Part shown: positions 5,127 to 11,831 of the stretch, in pieces
Numbering within the stretch: the first letter of the stretch is position 1
How the letters are laid out: each line of letters starts with the position of its first letter
Source of the DNA: a virus
Strand: one strand, 5' to 3'
DNA: 20,862 bases
Virus record (IMG/VR): IMGVR_UViG_3300046007_007423
Span: 1-20,862 of that record
Position numbers and translations under genes: made by a program
The notes under the pieces: model-generated
Told to the model about the DNA's origin: nothing
Databases searched by the model: none
The model's input: the letters and a program-made list of their open reading frames with translations, nothing else

Positions 5127-5154
5127 AAAGAAAAGGGGCTATGGGGAAGCCCCT
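5127..5154 (-). terminator. terminator-like hairpin inside the lysis block
   Basis: On the minus strand AGGGGCT pairs with AGCCCCT across a seven-base loop and is followed by TTTCTTT, then by the AGGAGG of the next gene. Seven base pairs with five G-C pairs and a short U tract suit a partial terminator or attenuator, or an RNA-stability hairpin. The 5116-5190 gap holds nothing else. Confidence 0.6.
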
Positions 5155-5190
5155 ACTTTGCTTTTCTCTCTTTTGCAATTAACACTCACA

Positions 5191-5466
5191 CTAAGCTTTA
5201 TCATCTTCAAGCGATTTTTGAAGTGCCACCACTTGAGGGATTGTCGCACCAATAATGTTACGAAGTATAATCACAGGCACTTTCGCTTGAATTGGCACAG
5301 GAATCAACGCCAATACCTCATCGACGCTTATCTTGCCGTCATCGTTTTTGTCGATAAGGTCACGCACGATGTCAACAATAATCGCCATAATCGCCTTGGC
5401 TCTTGATGTTTCAAGCCCTTGCTTGACCTTGCCAACAAAACCTTTAATCCAGTCAATAAACGACAT
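5191..5466 (-). CDS. EF-hand calcium-loop protein in the lysis block
   Basis: 91 residues. Residues 39-50 (DKNDDGKISVDE) are a textbook EF-hand loop: Asp1, Asn3, Asp5, Gly6, Ile8, Ser9 and Glu12 all fit, flanked by helical segments (AIMAIIVDIVRDLI before, VLALIPVPIQAK after). The second half is hydrophobic (KVPVIILRNIIGATIPQVVAL), perhaps membrane-associated. A dockerin-like reading is less likely because there is only one loop and no second repeat. A calcium-dependent switch on lysis, or a structural metal site, is inference. GAGGA lies nine bases upstream of ATG 5466. Confidence 0.65.
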   Translation of the reverse strand: MSFIDWIKGFVGKVKQGLETSRAKAIMAIIVDIVRDLIDKNDDGKISVDEVLALIPVPIQAKVPVIILRNIIGATIPQVVALQKSLEDDKA

Positions 5467-5469
5467 AAT

Positions 5470-5667
5470 CTAGTCCTCACTTTCTATTAACGATAAACGT
5501 TCTACCAAAATATCTAAATACGTTTGCATTGCTTCTGATTGCTCTTCCAAAAGAGCAAGTTGCTCTAGTGAAATGCTTTCGTGTGGCGATTTCAACGCCT
5601 TATTTAAAGCAATAAGCTTTTCTTCAAGATCCGTTTTCTCTTGTTTTAATCTATCTGACCAAGACAT
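5470..5667 (-). CDS. small coiled-coil phage protein, 65 aa
   Basis: Almost entirely helical with heptad-like leucines (LKQEKTDLEEKLIALNKAL, then LALLEEQSEAMQTYLDILVERL). This layout (basic/acidic helix, short loop, LLxxQxxAMxxYxxxLxxRL) is that of a common phage small-protein family sometimes labelled crAss001_48-related; that link is from memory. Function unknown. Its binding site AGGAGG lies in the last codons of the 59-aa gene upstream (NQED and stop). Confidence 0.65.
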   Translation of the reverse strand: MSWSDRLKQEKTDLEEKLIALNKALKSPHESISLEQLALLEEQSEAMQTYLDILVERLSLIESED

Positions 5668-5670
5668 AAT

Positions 5671-5850
5671 CTAATCCTCCTGATTCAGTAACGTATCTTC
5701 TAACATCTCTCTGTCGAGAGTAATATAATCTATCGCTTTTGGCTCTACGTCTTCAACTTCGCAATTATCGTAAACAATGAGCATCAAGCCGTCGAGCCAC
5801 GCAATTAAGCATAGCAGGCTAAGGCGTATCGTGGACTTTAATTTCCGCAT
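5671..5850 (-). CDS. 59-aa single-span membrane protein (easily missed gene)
   Basis: Open frame from ATG (5848-5850) to TAG (5671-5673). It has an excellent binding site GGAAGGAG six bases before the start and an AGGAGG for the next gene at its end, and it exactly fills what would otherwise be a gap. Residues of about 8-27 (IRLSLLCLIAWLDGLMLIVY) are a membrane span; the rest is acidic (EVEDVEPK, then YITLDREMLEDTLLNQED). It starts inside the preceding gene, an arrangement like nested spanin pairs, but the cysteine context (SLLC) is not a proper lipobox, so an outer-membrane lipoprotein is doubtful. Function unknown. Confidence 0.65.
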   Translation of the reverse strand: MRKLKSTIRLSLLCLIAWLDGLMLIVYDNCEVEDVEPKAIDYITLDREMLEDTLLNQED

Positions 5851-6061
5851 GGTGGACTCCTTCCATATGGCTTTTCCCTTGTAGCAATCCTTTAAGGTAA
5901 TTCAATTCTGATTTCACAGAGACGAGTTCAAGCAGGTATTCCTTACTCTCCTTGAGGCAATCGACACGTTGCTTGTCAACACGCACCCATAATGCAACGG
6001 TGGCTAGGGTTAAAAGGCATTGTGCCAAGTCCATTGATGAAAACAATTTAGACAGATCCAT
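5819..6061 (-). CDS. small membrane protein with coiled-coil tail, 80 aa
   Basis: An in-frame ATG exists at 6076, but it lies inside GGAGGA, which is the correct binding site for the second ATG at 6061. That start also makes a TAATG overlap with the upstream stop. One transmembrane segment (residues about 12-29, LAQCLLTLATVALWVRV) is followed by a heptad-like helix (QRVDCLKESKEYLLELVSVK and on) to about residue 62. Basic residues directly after the span suggest the C-terminal part is cytoplasmic. It could be a holin regulator or a spanin-like protein; context only. Confidence 0.6.
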   Translation of the reverse strand: MDLSKLFSSMDLAQCLLTLATVALWVRVDKQRVDCLKESKEYLLELVSVKSELNYLKGLLQGKSHMEGVHHAEIKVHDTP

Positions 6062-6243
6062 TAAACATTCCTCCATGTACCAGCATTTTTGACTTTAATG
6101 CTGATATTATCTTTCCACGTTCCAGCATCTTTCACCCTAATCGTAAGGGCTTGCTTCCACACCCCAGCATCCTTGACGAAGACTTTTGGGGCTGGCGGTG
6201 TGCCAGTAGGAGCCAATAAGGGTGTGCGAATCCGTAAGACCAT
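6061..6243 (-). CDS. 60-aa repeat protein, three VKDAGTWK-type repeats
   Basis: Residues of about 21-59 are three copies of a roughly 13-residue unit: VKDAGVWKQALTI, VKDAGTWKDNISI, VKNAGTWRNV. The Val-Lys-x-Ala-Gly-x-Trp-Lys pattern, strand then turn then Trp, is common as tandem repeats in small phage tail or decoration proteins. The first 20 residues are Pro/Ala/Thr-rich with no signal. It lies between the concanavalin A-like tail protein and the membrane proteins of the lysis block, which suggests a tail-surface role. Confidence 0.7.
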   Translation of the reverse strand: MVLRIRTPLLAPTGTPPAPKVFVKDAGVWKQALTIRVKDAGTWKDNISIKVKNAGTWRNV

Positions 6244-6246
6244 GGC

Positions 6247-7023
6247 TTAGTCTCCTATTAGTGGTGGGCGGTTACGGAAGGGATGCGAGGCGGGTGGTGT
6301 TTCAATAAGCCGACCGTTTTTCCAATATAAATATCCTTCCATTAACTCAATTTGCCTATCGGTTGCGGCATAAGGCAAAATTAAAAGGTCTCGCATTCTA
6401 CCTATAAAAGTATTCGGGTCTGGACCAAATCCAACAAACAAAGCACCTGTGCTTGTTGTGGTCGTTGCTGTGATTCCTCCTGAAGCGGCTAGCACACCAT
6501 TTACACGCAGTATTGATTTTGTTGAGGCGTTGCCGTCAAATCTCCATACAATTATATAATTTGTGTTTGTTGCAATCGTTGTGCCTATAGTCTGACCGTT
6601 TAAAACCGCTAACAAATCGGCTCCAATAACAACTAATCCTGTTCTAGCCGTAGGGGTAGTGGTTCCATGTTCAAAAAACCACCCTGTTGCTGTTTGATTG
6701 ATTACCGCAAACGCTGTAAATGCCGTAGTGGTGACAAGGGGTGTAAAAGAAGCAGTGCCTACTAAGCGTTGAGTTGAGGCTGTAAACCCAACAGAAGGGG
6801 TGTTATTCCACCCCCCTGCTTGATAAGCAGGGCGAAGCCCAGCAGTTGATTGAGTAAACGACCAAAGTCCATCAGAATCATTCCATTGTGAAACCGCACC
6901 GCTAGCAACCGTAATGTTTTTTTGTGCGTCTAAGTTTAGACCCCTTCGTATTATTTCAGGGTTTGGTGTCCACAATCGCCCCTGTAGTCGTGCTTCATCG
7001 TATGTGTTAAAACCACGGGGCAT
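6247..7023 (-). CDS. concanavalin A-like (LamG-type) tail protein
   Basis: 258 residues. It opens with a short MPRGFNTYDEARLQGRLWTP leader, followed by the beta-sandwich pattern of LamG/concanavalin A-like tail proteins: a leading LNLDAQ strand, VSQWNDSDG, RPAYQ, then PSVGFTASTQRLVG, strands in the middle, and GRMRDLLILPYAATDRQIELMEGYLYWKNG with a final SHPFRNRPP, matching the usual 'EGYLAWKW...HPY..PP' end. Such proteins usually bind glycans or act as virion surface adhesins. No catalytic residues are evident. It follows the 137-aa tail protein with a one-base overlap. Confidence 0.75.
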   Translation of the reverse strand: MPRGFNTYDEARLQGRLWTPNPEIIRRGLNLDAQKNITVASGAVSQWNDSDGLWSFTQSTAGLRPAYQAGGWNNTPSVGFTASTQRLVGTASFTPLVTTTAFTAFAVINQTATGWFFEHGTTTPTARTGLVVIGADLLAVLNGQTIGTTIATNTNYIIVWRFDGNASTKSILRVNGVLAASGGITATTTTSTGALFVGFGPDPNTFIGRMRDLLILPYAATDRQIELMEGYLYWKNGRLIETPPASHPFRNRPPLIGD

Positions 7024-7436
7024 TAGCTGACATCCTCATTATATGGCGTAACATAGATTTCATTACCGCTGGCGTTTAGTGAAACACCTGAATTGTTTAT
7101 TAAAGAAAATCGCATAGATAAAGGATATAATCTAATAAAAGGGAGTATGTTTATTTTCGCACTAGCTCCTGATGTTAAAGGAATGGCATATAAATCCCCA
7201 CCAATTGTATTAGACGTATCGGTTCCGTCGCTTACTACAACCCTAAGTGTGACAGAACCCCCAGCAGAAGGGGTAATACTGCCTAATTTTAGAGTTATTG
7301 CACCGTAAAGGTTTCTATTGGTACTATTATCGTATGTTACCGTAGCACTTTCAGAGCCATTGACTATAGAATTAAAAGCTGTGCCTGCAAAGTTACTTGA
7401 ACGTGTGCTGGGTGTTGACCATTTTGCTATTGCCAT
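7023..7436 (-). CDS. tail-associated beta protein, 137 aa
   Basis: Starts MAIAKWSTPSTRSSNFAG, then repeated strands with many Ser, Thr and Gly (NLYGAITLKLGSITPSAGG, TLRVVVSDGTDTSN), and ends with ASGNEIYVTPYNEDVS. I recall similar uncharacterised phage tail proteins that pair with a concanavalin A-like partner, as here. No catalytic motif. Probably a virion component on the distal tail. Confidence 0.6.
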   Translation of the reverse strand: MAIAKWSTPSTRSSNFAGTAFNSIVNGSESATVTYDNSTNRNLYGAITLKLGSITPSAGGSVTLRVVVSDGTDTSNTIGGDLYAIPLTSGASAKINILPFIRLYPLSMRFSLINNSGVSLNASGNEIYVTPYNEDVS

Positions 7437-7888
7437 TATGCAATTCCTCCTCGTGCGATTCCAACTGTTCGAGCTGTCACTTCCACATTGTTATATTCCG
7501 CCCACGATTGCAGGCGATAGGCTTTTGCTGAAATAAATGCACCTTGTTCTTGTGTTAAAAGTTCAGCAGAAACCGCACCGCTTAACATCGTTTCAAATGG
7601 TGTTCTAATTTCAGAATCTGTTAAATCGAAGGTATAATCTCTTACAGAAACAGAATCCACAATGTTTCGACACAACGCTTTTTCATTGGCATTTTGACTG
7701 TTTTGAGACTTGTCTACAATGCTTGCCCACACGTTAAAAGCAATGAGAAGCCTCATCACATCGGCGTTTAGAATAGAGCCATAAGTAGGAGGTAGATTGG
7801 GGTCTGGCGTGTTTAAAATATCCGCCACCTCCCAATCAGCTAGATTGACTAAGTCAGGTTCTTGTATTCGTGTTTGTAATGCTGTCAT
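7436..7888 (-). CDS. hypothetical tail-region protein, 150 aa
   Basis: The N-terminus, MTALQTRIQEPDLVNLADWEVADILNTPDP, resembles a phage family whose members begin with an 'LADWEVADILN'-like stretch. The rest is helical and alanine-rich with no membrane span or enzymatic motif. Its ATG overlaps nothing upstream; a CCTCCT-complement binding site lies at 7891-7897. The neighbouring fibre suggests a role in tail structure or assembly. Confidence 0.55.
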   Translation of the reverse strand: MTALQTRIQEPDLVNLADWEVADILNTPDPNLPPTYGSILNADVMRLLIAFNVWASIVDKSQNSQNANEKALCRNIVDSVSVRDYTFDLTDSEIRTPFETMLSGAVSAELLTQEQGAFISAKAYRLQSWAEYNNVEVTARTVGIARGGIA

Positions 7889-7897
7889 AATGCCCTC

Positions 7898-9781
7898 CTA
7901 TGGGGTAAATTGAATCCATACATCACCGTTTGCTCCGTCTCCAGCAGTGGGAGCAGAAGTCGATGTAAAAACTGTTATGTTTGACGCTCTATCTAGCGAC
8001 AAGGCTGTTTTCAGCGTAGCGTTGGGTATAGCCTCTACATTGCCAGTTCCAGCCGTATTACGCCCCAACACTGTAGCAGTGGCTACTTGTGCCATGTCCG
8101 CAAGCGTTACCGCATTATTAGCAATCGTCAATACGCCTGTGTTTGAAAGAGTAGCATCCCCCGACATAGCAACTGCCGTCGCCACGTTAGATCCATTACC
8201 CACTAAGATATTTGCAGAAGTAAGAGCTGTTCCGAGTTTCCCTGCCAAAGCATCAAACACGGCATTTTGTGAAGGGGCGATTGTTGTAACACCGTCTGTT
8301 ATAGCATCCGCCACTTTGCCGTCTGCGTAAGTGTTAGATGTTGTGTTCGTAGCATTGTCACCTGTGTTCGTACCGCTAGTATTGCTTAATTTAGTGCGTT
8401 CGGCTGACGTTAAGAAAAGATTTGTTACCCCCTGTGTTATCGAATCAGAGTTGGTAATTGTGTTTTGCTTCGCATTTAAAGCCGTTTGAGTCGCTGTTGA
8501 AATAGGTTTGTTTAAATCGGTTGTGTTGTCTACGTTATTCAACCCTACCGCTGTTTTATCAAGGGTCTGAAAGGTCTTGTCGCCTCTCCAGTATTGACTC
8601 GTCGTGCCTGCGGTTATGGTATTTTCTTTAGAAGATGCTAAACCCGAATAAAGACTATTGACTGCATTATCGCCTGTATTTGTTCCACTTGTGTTGCCCA
8701 AAACGGTTTCCTGTGCATCCGTTATAAAACGCTTATTACTTGAATCCGTAATGTTAGCAGTCGTCGTTGTGTCCACGTTCGCAACATTACCTAGTCCTAC
8801 TGCTGTTTTATCCAAGGTAGCAAGACTTAAATCACCTCTAAAATACTGACTTATTGTCCCAGTTGTAATTGTATTCTGTTTGGCATTTAATGCCGTTTGT
8901 AAATCTGTTTGAGTTGATAAAGTGCCTGTAATAGATCCCCAAGTAGCAGACCCACCGATTGTAATGTCACCACTTCCTAGTATACTTTGTGTGTTAATTG
9001 TTTTAATGTTTGTTCCACTTACTAACGTGTTCTGTTTAGCATTTAAAGCGGTCTGTGTAGCTGTACTAACTGGCTTATTGGCATCACTTGTATTGTCAAC
9101 ATTACTTAAACCAACTGAACTTTTATCAAGCGTTTGGAATGTCTTATCGCCTCTGTAATACTGATTTGTTGTCCCAGCAGTTATGGTATTCTCTTTCCCA
9201 TTTAAAGCGGTTTGAGTCGTTGTTGAAATAGGCTTGTTTAAATCGCTTGTGTTGTCCACGCTTCCAAGTCCAACGTCCCCCTTAGCAAGCGTTACAACAC
9301 CTGTTTTACCTGCCACACTTGAAACGGCGTTACTCGTTAAAAAACCGCTGTCATTTGTAAGTTGACTTGTCAACGTGGGAATCGTGGGCTTACCTGTTAA
9401 GTCTGAATATGCCCCAGTTGTGGCAACGGTAGCCAGCCCTGTAATTGTTCCCACGGCTTGCGTGCCTGTATGATTCGCCCTTGCAAGCAAATAGGCGTCC
9501 GTGTTGTTTGCTGTCGCCCCTGTGGCGATGCCGTCCAACTTCGTTTTATGGGCTGGCGTCATCAAGCCTGCGTTCGTACCGTCGGCTAGGGGAATCGTGG
9601 CATCCGTGCCAGTGCTTGAAGCCACAATGCCATTCGTTGGTGAAGCCGTGTAAGTCAAGTTCGTGGCTCCACCACCACCACCACCGCCACCAGTAATTAC
9701 ACCACCAGTAAAGACTTCAATCGTTTTACGATCGGCTGACACTTCAAGGGTTTTGTTGCTCAATGCGATTTCTACAATCAT
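7898..9781 (-). CDS. repetitive phage tail fibre protein, 627 aa
   Basis: The N-terminus (residues 1-38) has a short strand-rich region ending in an eight-glycine hinge. A long stalk then has recurring units: TQTALNxKxNTIxxGT, QY(Y/F/W)RGDxxxxTLDK, VGLxNVDNTxDxNKPxS, and NTSGTNTGDNA twice. The stalk runs from about residue 60 to 500, typical of trimeric tail fibres. The C-terminal part (about 510-627) is less repetitive, ending SAPTAGDGANGDVWIQFTP. Host-receptor binding or baseplate attachment is the expected role. Its ATGA overlaps the preceding stop. Confidence 0.8.
   Translation of the reverse strand: MIVEIALSNKTLEVSADRKTIEVFTGGVITGGGGGGGGATNLTYTASPTNGIVASSTGTDATIPLADGTNAGLMTPAHKTKLDGIATGATANNTDAYLLARANHTGTQAVGTITGLATVATTGAYSDLTGKPTIPTLTSQLTNDSGFLTSNAVSSVAGKTGVVTLAKGDVGLGSVDNTSDLNKPISTTTQTALNGKENTITAGTTNQYYRGDKTFQTLDKSSVGLSNVDNTSDANKPVSTATQTALNAKQNTLVSGTNIKTINTQSILGSGDITIGGSATWGSITGTLSTQTDLQTALNAKQNTITTGTISQYFRGDLSLATLDKTAVGLGNVANVDTTTTANITDSSNKRFITDAQETVLGNTSGTNTGDNAVNSLYSGLASSKENTITAGTTSQYWRGDKTFQTLDKTAVGLNNVDNTTDLNKPISTATQTALNAKQNTITNSDSITQGVTNLFLTSAERTKLSNTSGTNTGDNATNTTSNTYADGKVADAITDGVTTIAPSQNAVFDALAGKLGTALTSANILVGNGSNVATAVAMSGDATLSNTGVLTIANNAVTLADMAQVATATVLGRNTAGTGNVEAIPNATLKTALSLDRASNITVFTSTSAPTAGDGANGDVWIQFTP
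8556..9226 (-). repeat. divergent repeat modules in the tail-fibre gene
   Basis: QY(Y/F/W)RGDxx coding units recur near 9138-9163, 8823-8849 and 8570-8596, each embedded in a longer module with the TQTALN and VGLxNV elements. The DNA is similar but not identical, so this is an old repeat expansion with drift. Confidence 0.7.
9670..9692 (-). repeat. GGT/GGC triplet tract encoding polyglycine
   Basis: A run of CCA units with one GCC on the plus strand encodes the fibre's glycine hinge. Each step is three bases, so expansion would change hinge length and not the frame. Confidence 0.8.
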
Positions 9782-10194
9782 CGTGAAGTATCCTTCTCGA
9801 TTAAAACATCCCCTTTAAATTGCGTGTCAACGACACCGCTTGAATAGGTGAGCTGTAAATCGTACACGCCGATTTTGTAATAAGTGACTTCTTTGTCGTT
9901 CTCAATTTCTGTCACCAATGAAGTCGTACCGCTTGCCATTAAGGTGTCAATCGCTCCCCAATCCGCCTGTGGAATCGACAAGGTGATGATGTTACTAGCG
10001 ATTGTAGTAGTAAATGTGTAAAGTGGAGAGCCTGTGGATGAAGGCGTGGCTCTTACTTGCATCAAAGCCGTTGCCCCTGTTAAATCTTGAAGCTGTCGGG
10101 GCTTAACGCTTTCGTCCCATATCTTCACAGTCCTAATCGCCGTGTCGCCACGGTAGAACTTTAAATCATGGTTTGGGACGTTGATAATAGACAT
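9778..10194 (-). CDS. tail/baseplate structural protein, 138 aa
   Basis: The layout of a leading strand with KFYRGDT, DLTGATALMQVR, then TFTTTIASNIITLSIPQ and a final GVYDLQLTYSSGVVDTQFKG ending in a charged tail is that of a common small phage tail protein (RGDT, DLTGATA, YDLQ landmarks). It is likely a beta-sandwich that mounts the fibres. It ends over the first codon of the fibre gene (ATGA). Confidence 0.65.
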   Translation of the reverse strand: MSIINVPNHDLKFYRGDTAIRTVKIWDESVKPRQLQDLTGATALMQVRATPSSTGSPLYTFTTTIASNIITLSIPQADWGAIDTLMASGTTSLVTEIENDKEVTYYKIGVYDLQLTYSSGVVDTQFKGDVLIEKDTSR

Positions 10195-10566
10195 TTAAGC
10201 CTCCAGTATCGCTAAAACGGCTTGCTTCAAAGCGTCAAGCTGTGGGTCGCCTTGCGTGTCAATGCGATTCACCACAACAATAGCAACCCCCACTTGACCA
10301 GCGTTTAACGCCGTGGCAATGCCTGCCGATGCTGATAGGAAATCGGCTTGCGTTTCGTCATCAAGCGTCGAAATAAGGGCTGTAAGTTCACGGAGCTTGT
10401 CTTGTGGCGACTTTGGTAAAGTGGGGATTGCCTCACTGTAACCATCAAGGGAATCCGCTTCAACCAGCGTTTCATTCTCGCCTAGCTCCCAGTCTGCTTC
10501 CACCATGCGAAAGCCTGTGTAGGTGGCGTTGGCTTCATTAAAATTAGTGAATGCGTAAAACGGCAT
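10195..10566 (-). CDS. hypothetical tail-region protein, 123 aa
   Basis: The N-terminal third is strand-rich with Trp and acidic residues (MPFYAFTNFNEANATYTGFRMVEADWELGE), and the C-terminal two thirds helical and alanine-rich. Placed between the two fibre genes with no gap to the next gene. It could be a fibre-associated protein or an assembly chaperone, but no motif decides this. Confidence 0.55.
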   Translation of the reverse strand: MPFYAFTNFNEANATYTGFRMVEADWELGENETLVEADSLDGYSEAIPTLPKSPQDKLRELTALISTLDDETQADFLSASAGIATALNAGQVGVAIVVVNRIDTQGDPQLDALKQAVLAILEA

Positions 10567-10576
10567 AATGAAATCC

Positions 10577-11809
10577 TTATAAGTTGATTGTGTAGCCTGT
10601 AACGGCTAGGTCAAACCCACTGCTTGTGACTCGTGCATCAATACTTTGACTGCTATTAGTGAGGACAGTTAATTCTCTTGACAGTACTCCCCCACCTAAA
10701 TCGTAGATGTATTCGTTTGTAGTCCCTGTTGTTCGGAGAAGACCAGCACCGCCACCTCTTGAATAGGCAAATAACGTGGCTACTGTTGACGGTGGTGGGA
10801 CAAAAGAAGCAAGTGAAAACGCAGAATAAGTACCGCTTGAAACTAAACCGATTAAAGTCGGACTGCTAGTTAAACCTGCTGTAGCCCCATTTAATTGTGT
10901 TGAATAACGTGTATGTGAACTGCGTCCCGCCCAAGAAACCATATAAAACGGCAGAATGTTTGCAGAACCGTCGGTTCTCAACGTCAACGGCAACTGCACG
11001 ACCTTTTGAACCACTGTGCCGATCGTTAAGGTGCTGGCTCCGTTGGTGGTGGAAGCAACATAACCGCCTGAATAGGCGTAGACGTAGTACCATGTGTTAT
11101 TAGCAACCGTTAAGCCGTCGGCGAGTCCGTTGGCTCCGTTGGTGGCAAGGTCAAGGTTTCGGCTGGCTGAACTCAAGATGATGTTTGCCGTGTTGTCTTG
11201 AGTTCGAGCGGTTAAGGCTCCGTTGAAGTTGACACGCTTGGGTTGAGCTGAATCGTAGGTGGGAACAGGGGCGTTCAGGTATCCGTTGGGGAGTGCCATT
11301 GTGTCTTCACTGCCTATTGTCGCCTTAAGCGTCCATAATGAGCCATTGTTTGCGGTGTTTCTTAAGTAAAGCTTTGAATCCGTGATGCTTAAAATCAACT
11401 GGTCTACAACGCCACTGCCACGATTAACAACCAATACGGAGCCGTTGCCGTAAGTGTTGTTTGTCGTGCCTGTCGTGATCCGATAAAAGCCTGTTTGGTC
11501 GACGCTGTTTAAATCATCACCACTCTTTAAGGGAGCTGTGCCACCTAAACCATGAACCAGCACCAACTCGTTAATATAAGTGGAAAGGTTTTTATTTAAA
11601 GGAAACTGCGTGTACCAAGTGGTGTTTCCTGCGTCCCTCGTTTTAAAAAAGTTCGTGGTGGTATCCGCCCACCCCATAAACGCCTCTAAATCAGTGGGAG
11701 CGGTTGCACCTGAATTAAGCGTTTGAATGGCTAAATTGATAGCGTTTTGATCCGCTGTAAAATCCGTTCCTGATTGTGACGCTGAATTGGTATAATCTGC
11801 TTGTGGCAT
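10577..11809 (-). CDS. tail fibre with a pyocin-knob-like domain, 410 aa
   Basis: A leading helical/linker region (residues 1-70) is followed by a segment near 100-165 with the pyocin-knob order: DDLNSVDQTGFYRI, GSVLVVNRGSGVVDQLILS, YLRNTANNGSLWTLK. The Gly-Phe-Tyr and the final Arg-x-x-x-x-Gly-x-x-Trp are its landmarks. C-terminal parts are beta-rich with a glycine-rich patch. These domains sit on fibres and contact the host surface. The gene follows J by 22 bases with an AGGAGGTG binding site. Confidence 0.72.
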   Translation of the reverse strand: MPQADYTNSASQSGTDFTADQNAINLAIQTLNSGATAPTDLEAFMGWADTTTNFFKTRDAGNTTWYTQFPLNKNLSTYINELVLVHGLGGTAPLKSGDDLNSVDQTGFYRITTGTTNNTYGNGSVLVVNRGSGVVDQLILSITDSKLYLRNTANNGSLWTLKATIGSEDTMALPNGYLNAPVPTYDSAQPKRVNFNGALTARTQDNTANIILSSASRNLDLATNGANGLADGLTVANNTWYYVYAYSGGYVASTTNGASTLTIGTVVQKVVQLPLTLRTDGSANILPFYMVSWAGRSSHTRYSTQLNGATAGLTSSPTLIGLVSSGTYSAFSLASFVPPPSTVATLFAYSRGGGAGLLRTTGTTNEYIYDLGGGVLSRELTVLTNSSQSIDARVTSSGFDLAVTGYTINL

Positions 11810-11831
11810 TTATGACACCTCCTATTTTGAA

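Noticed and set aside
5671-5850. The 59-aa gene as a classical outer spanin lipoprotein
   Set aside because: The only cysteine near the N-terminus is preceded by Leu-Leu, not the Gly/Ala/Ser needed for lipoprotein processing.
7947-9696. Several plus-strand frames over the tail fibre gene
   Set aside because: They arise from the low-complexity Thr/Ala/Asn-rich fibre sequence read on the other strand; no start signals support them.
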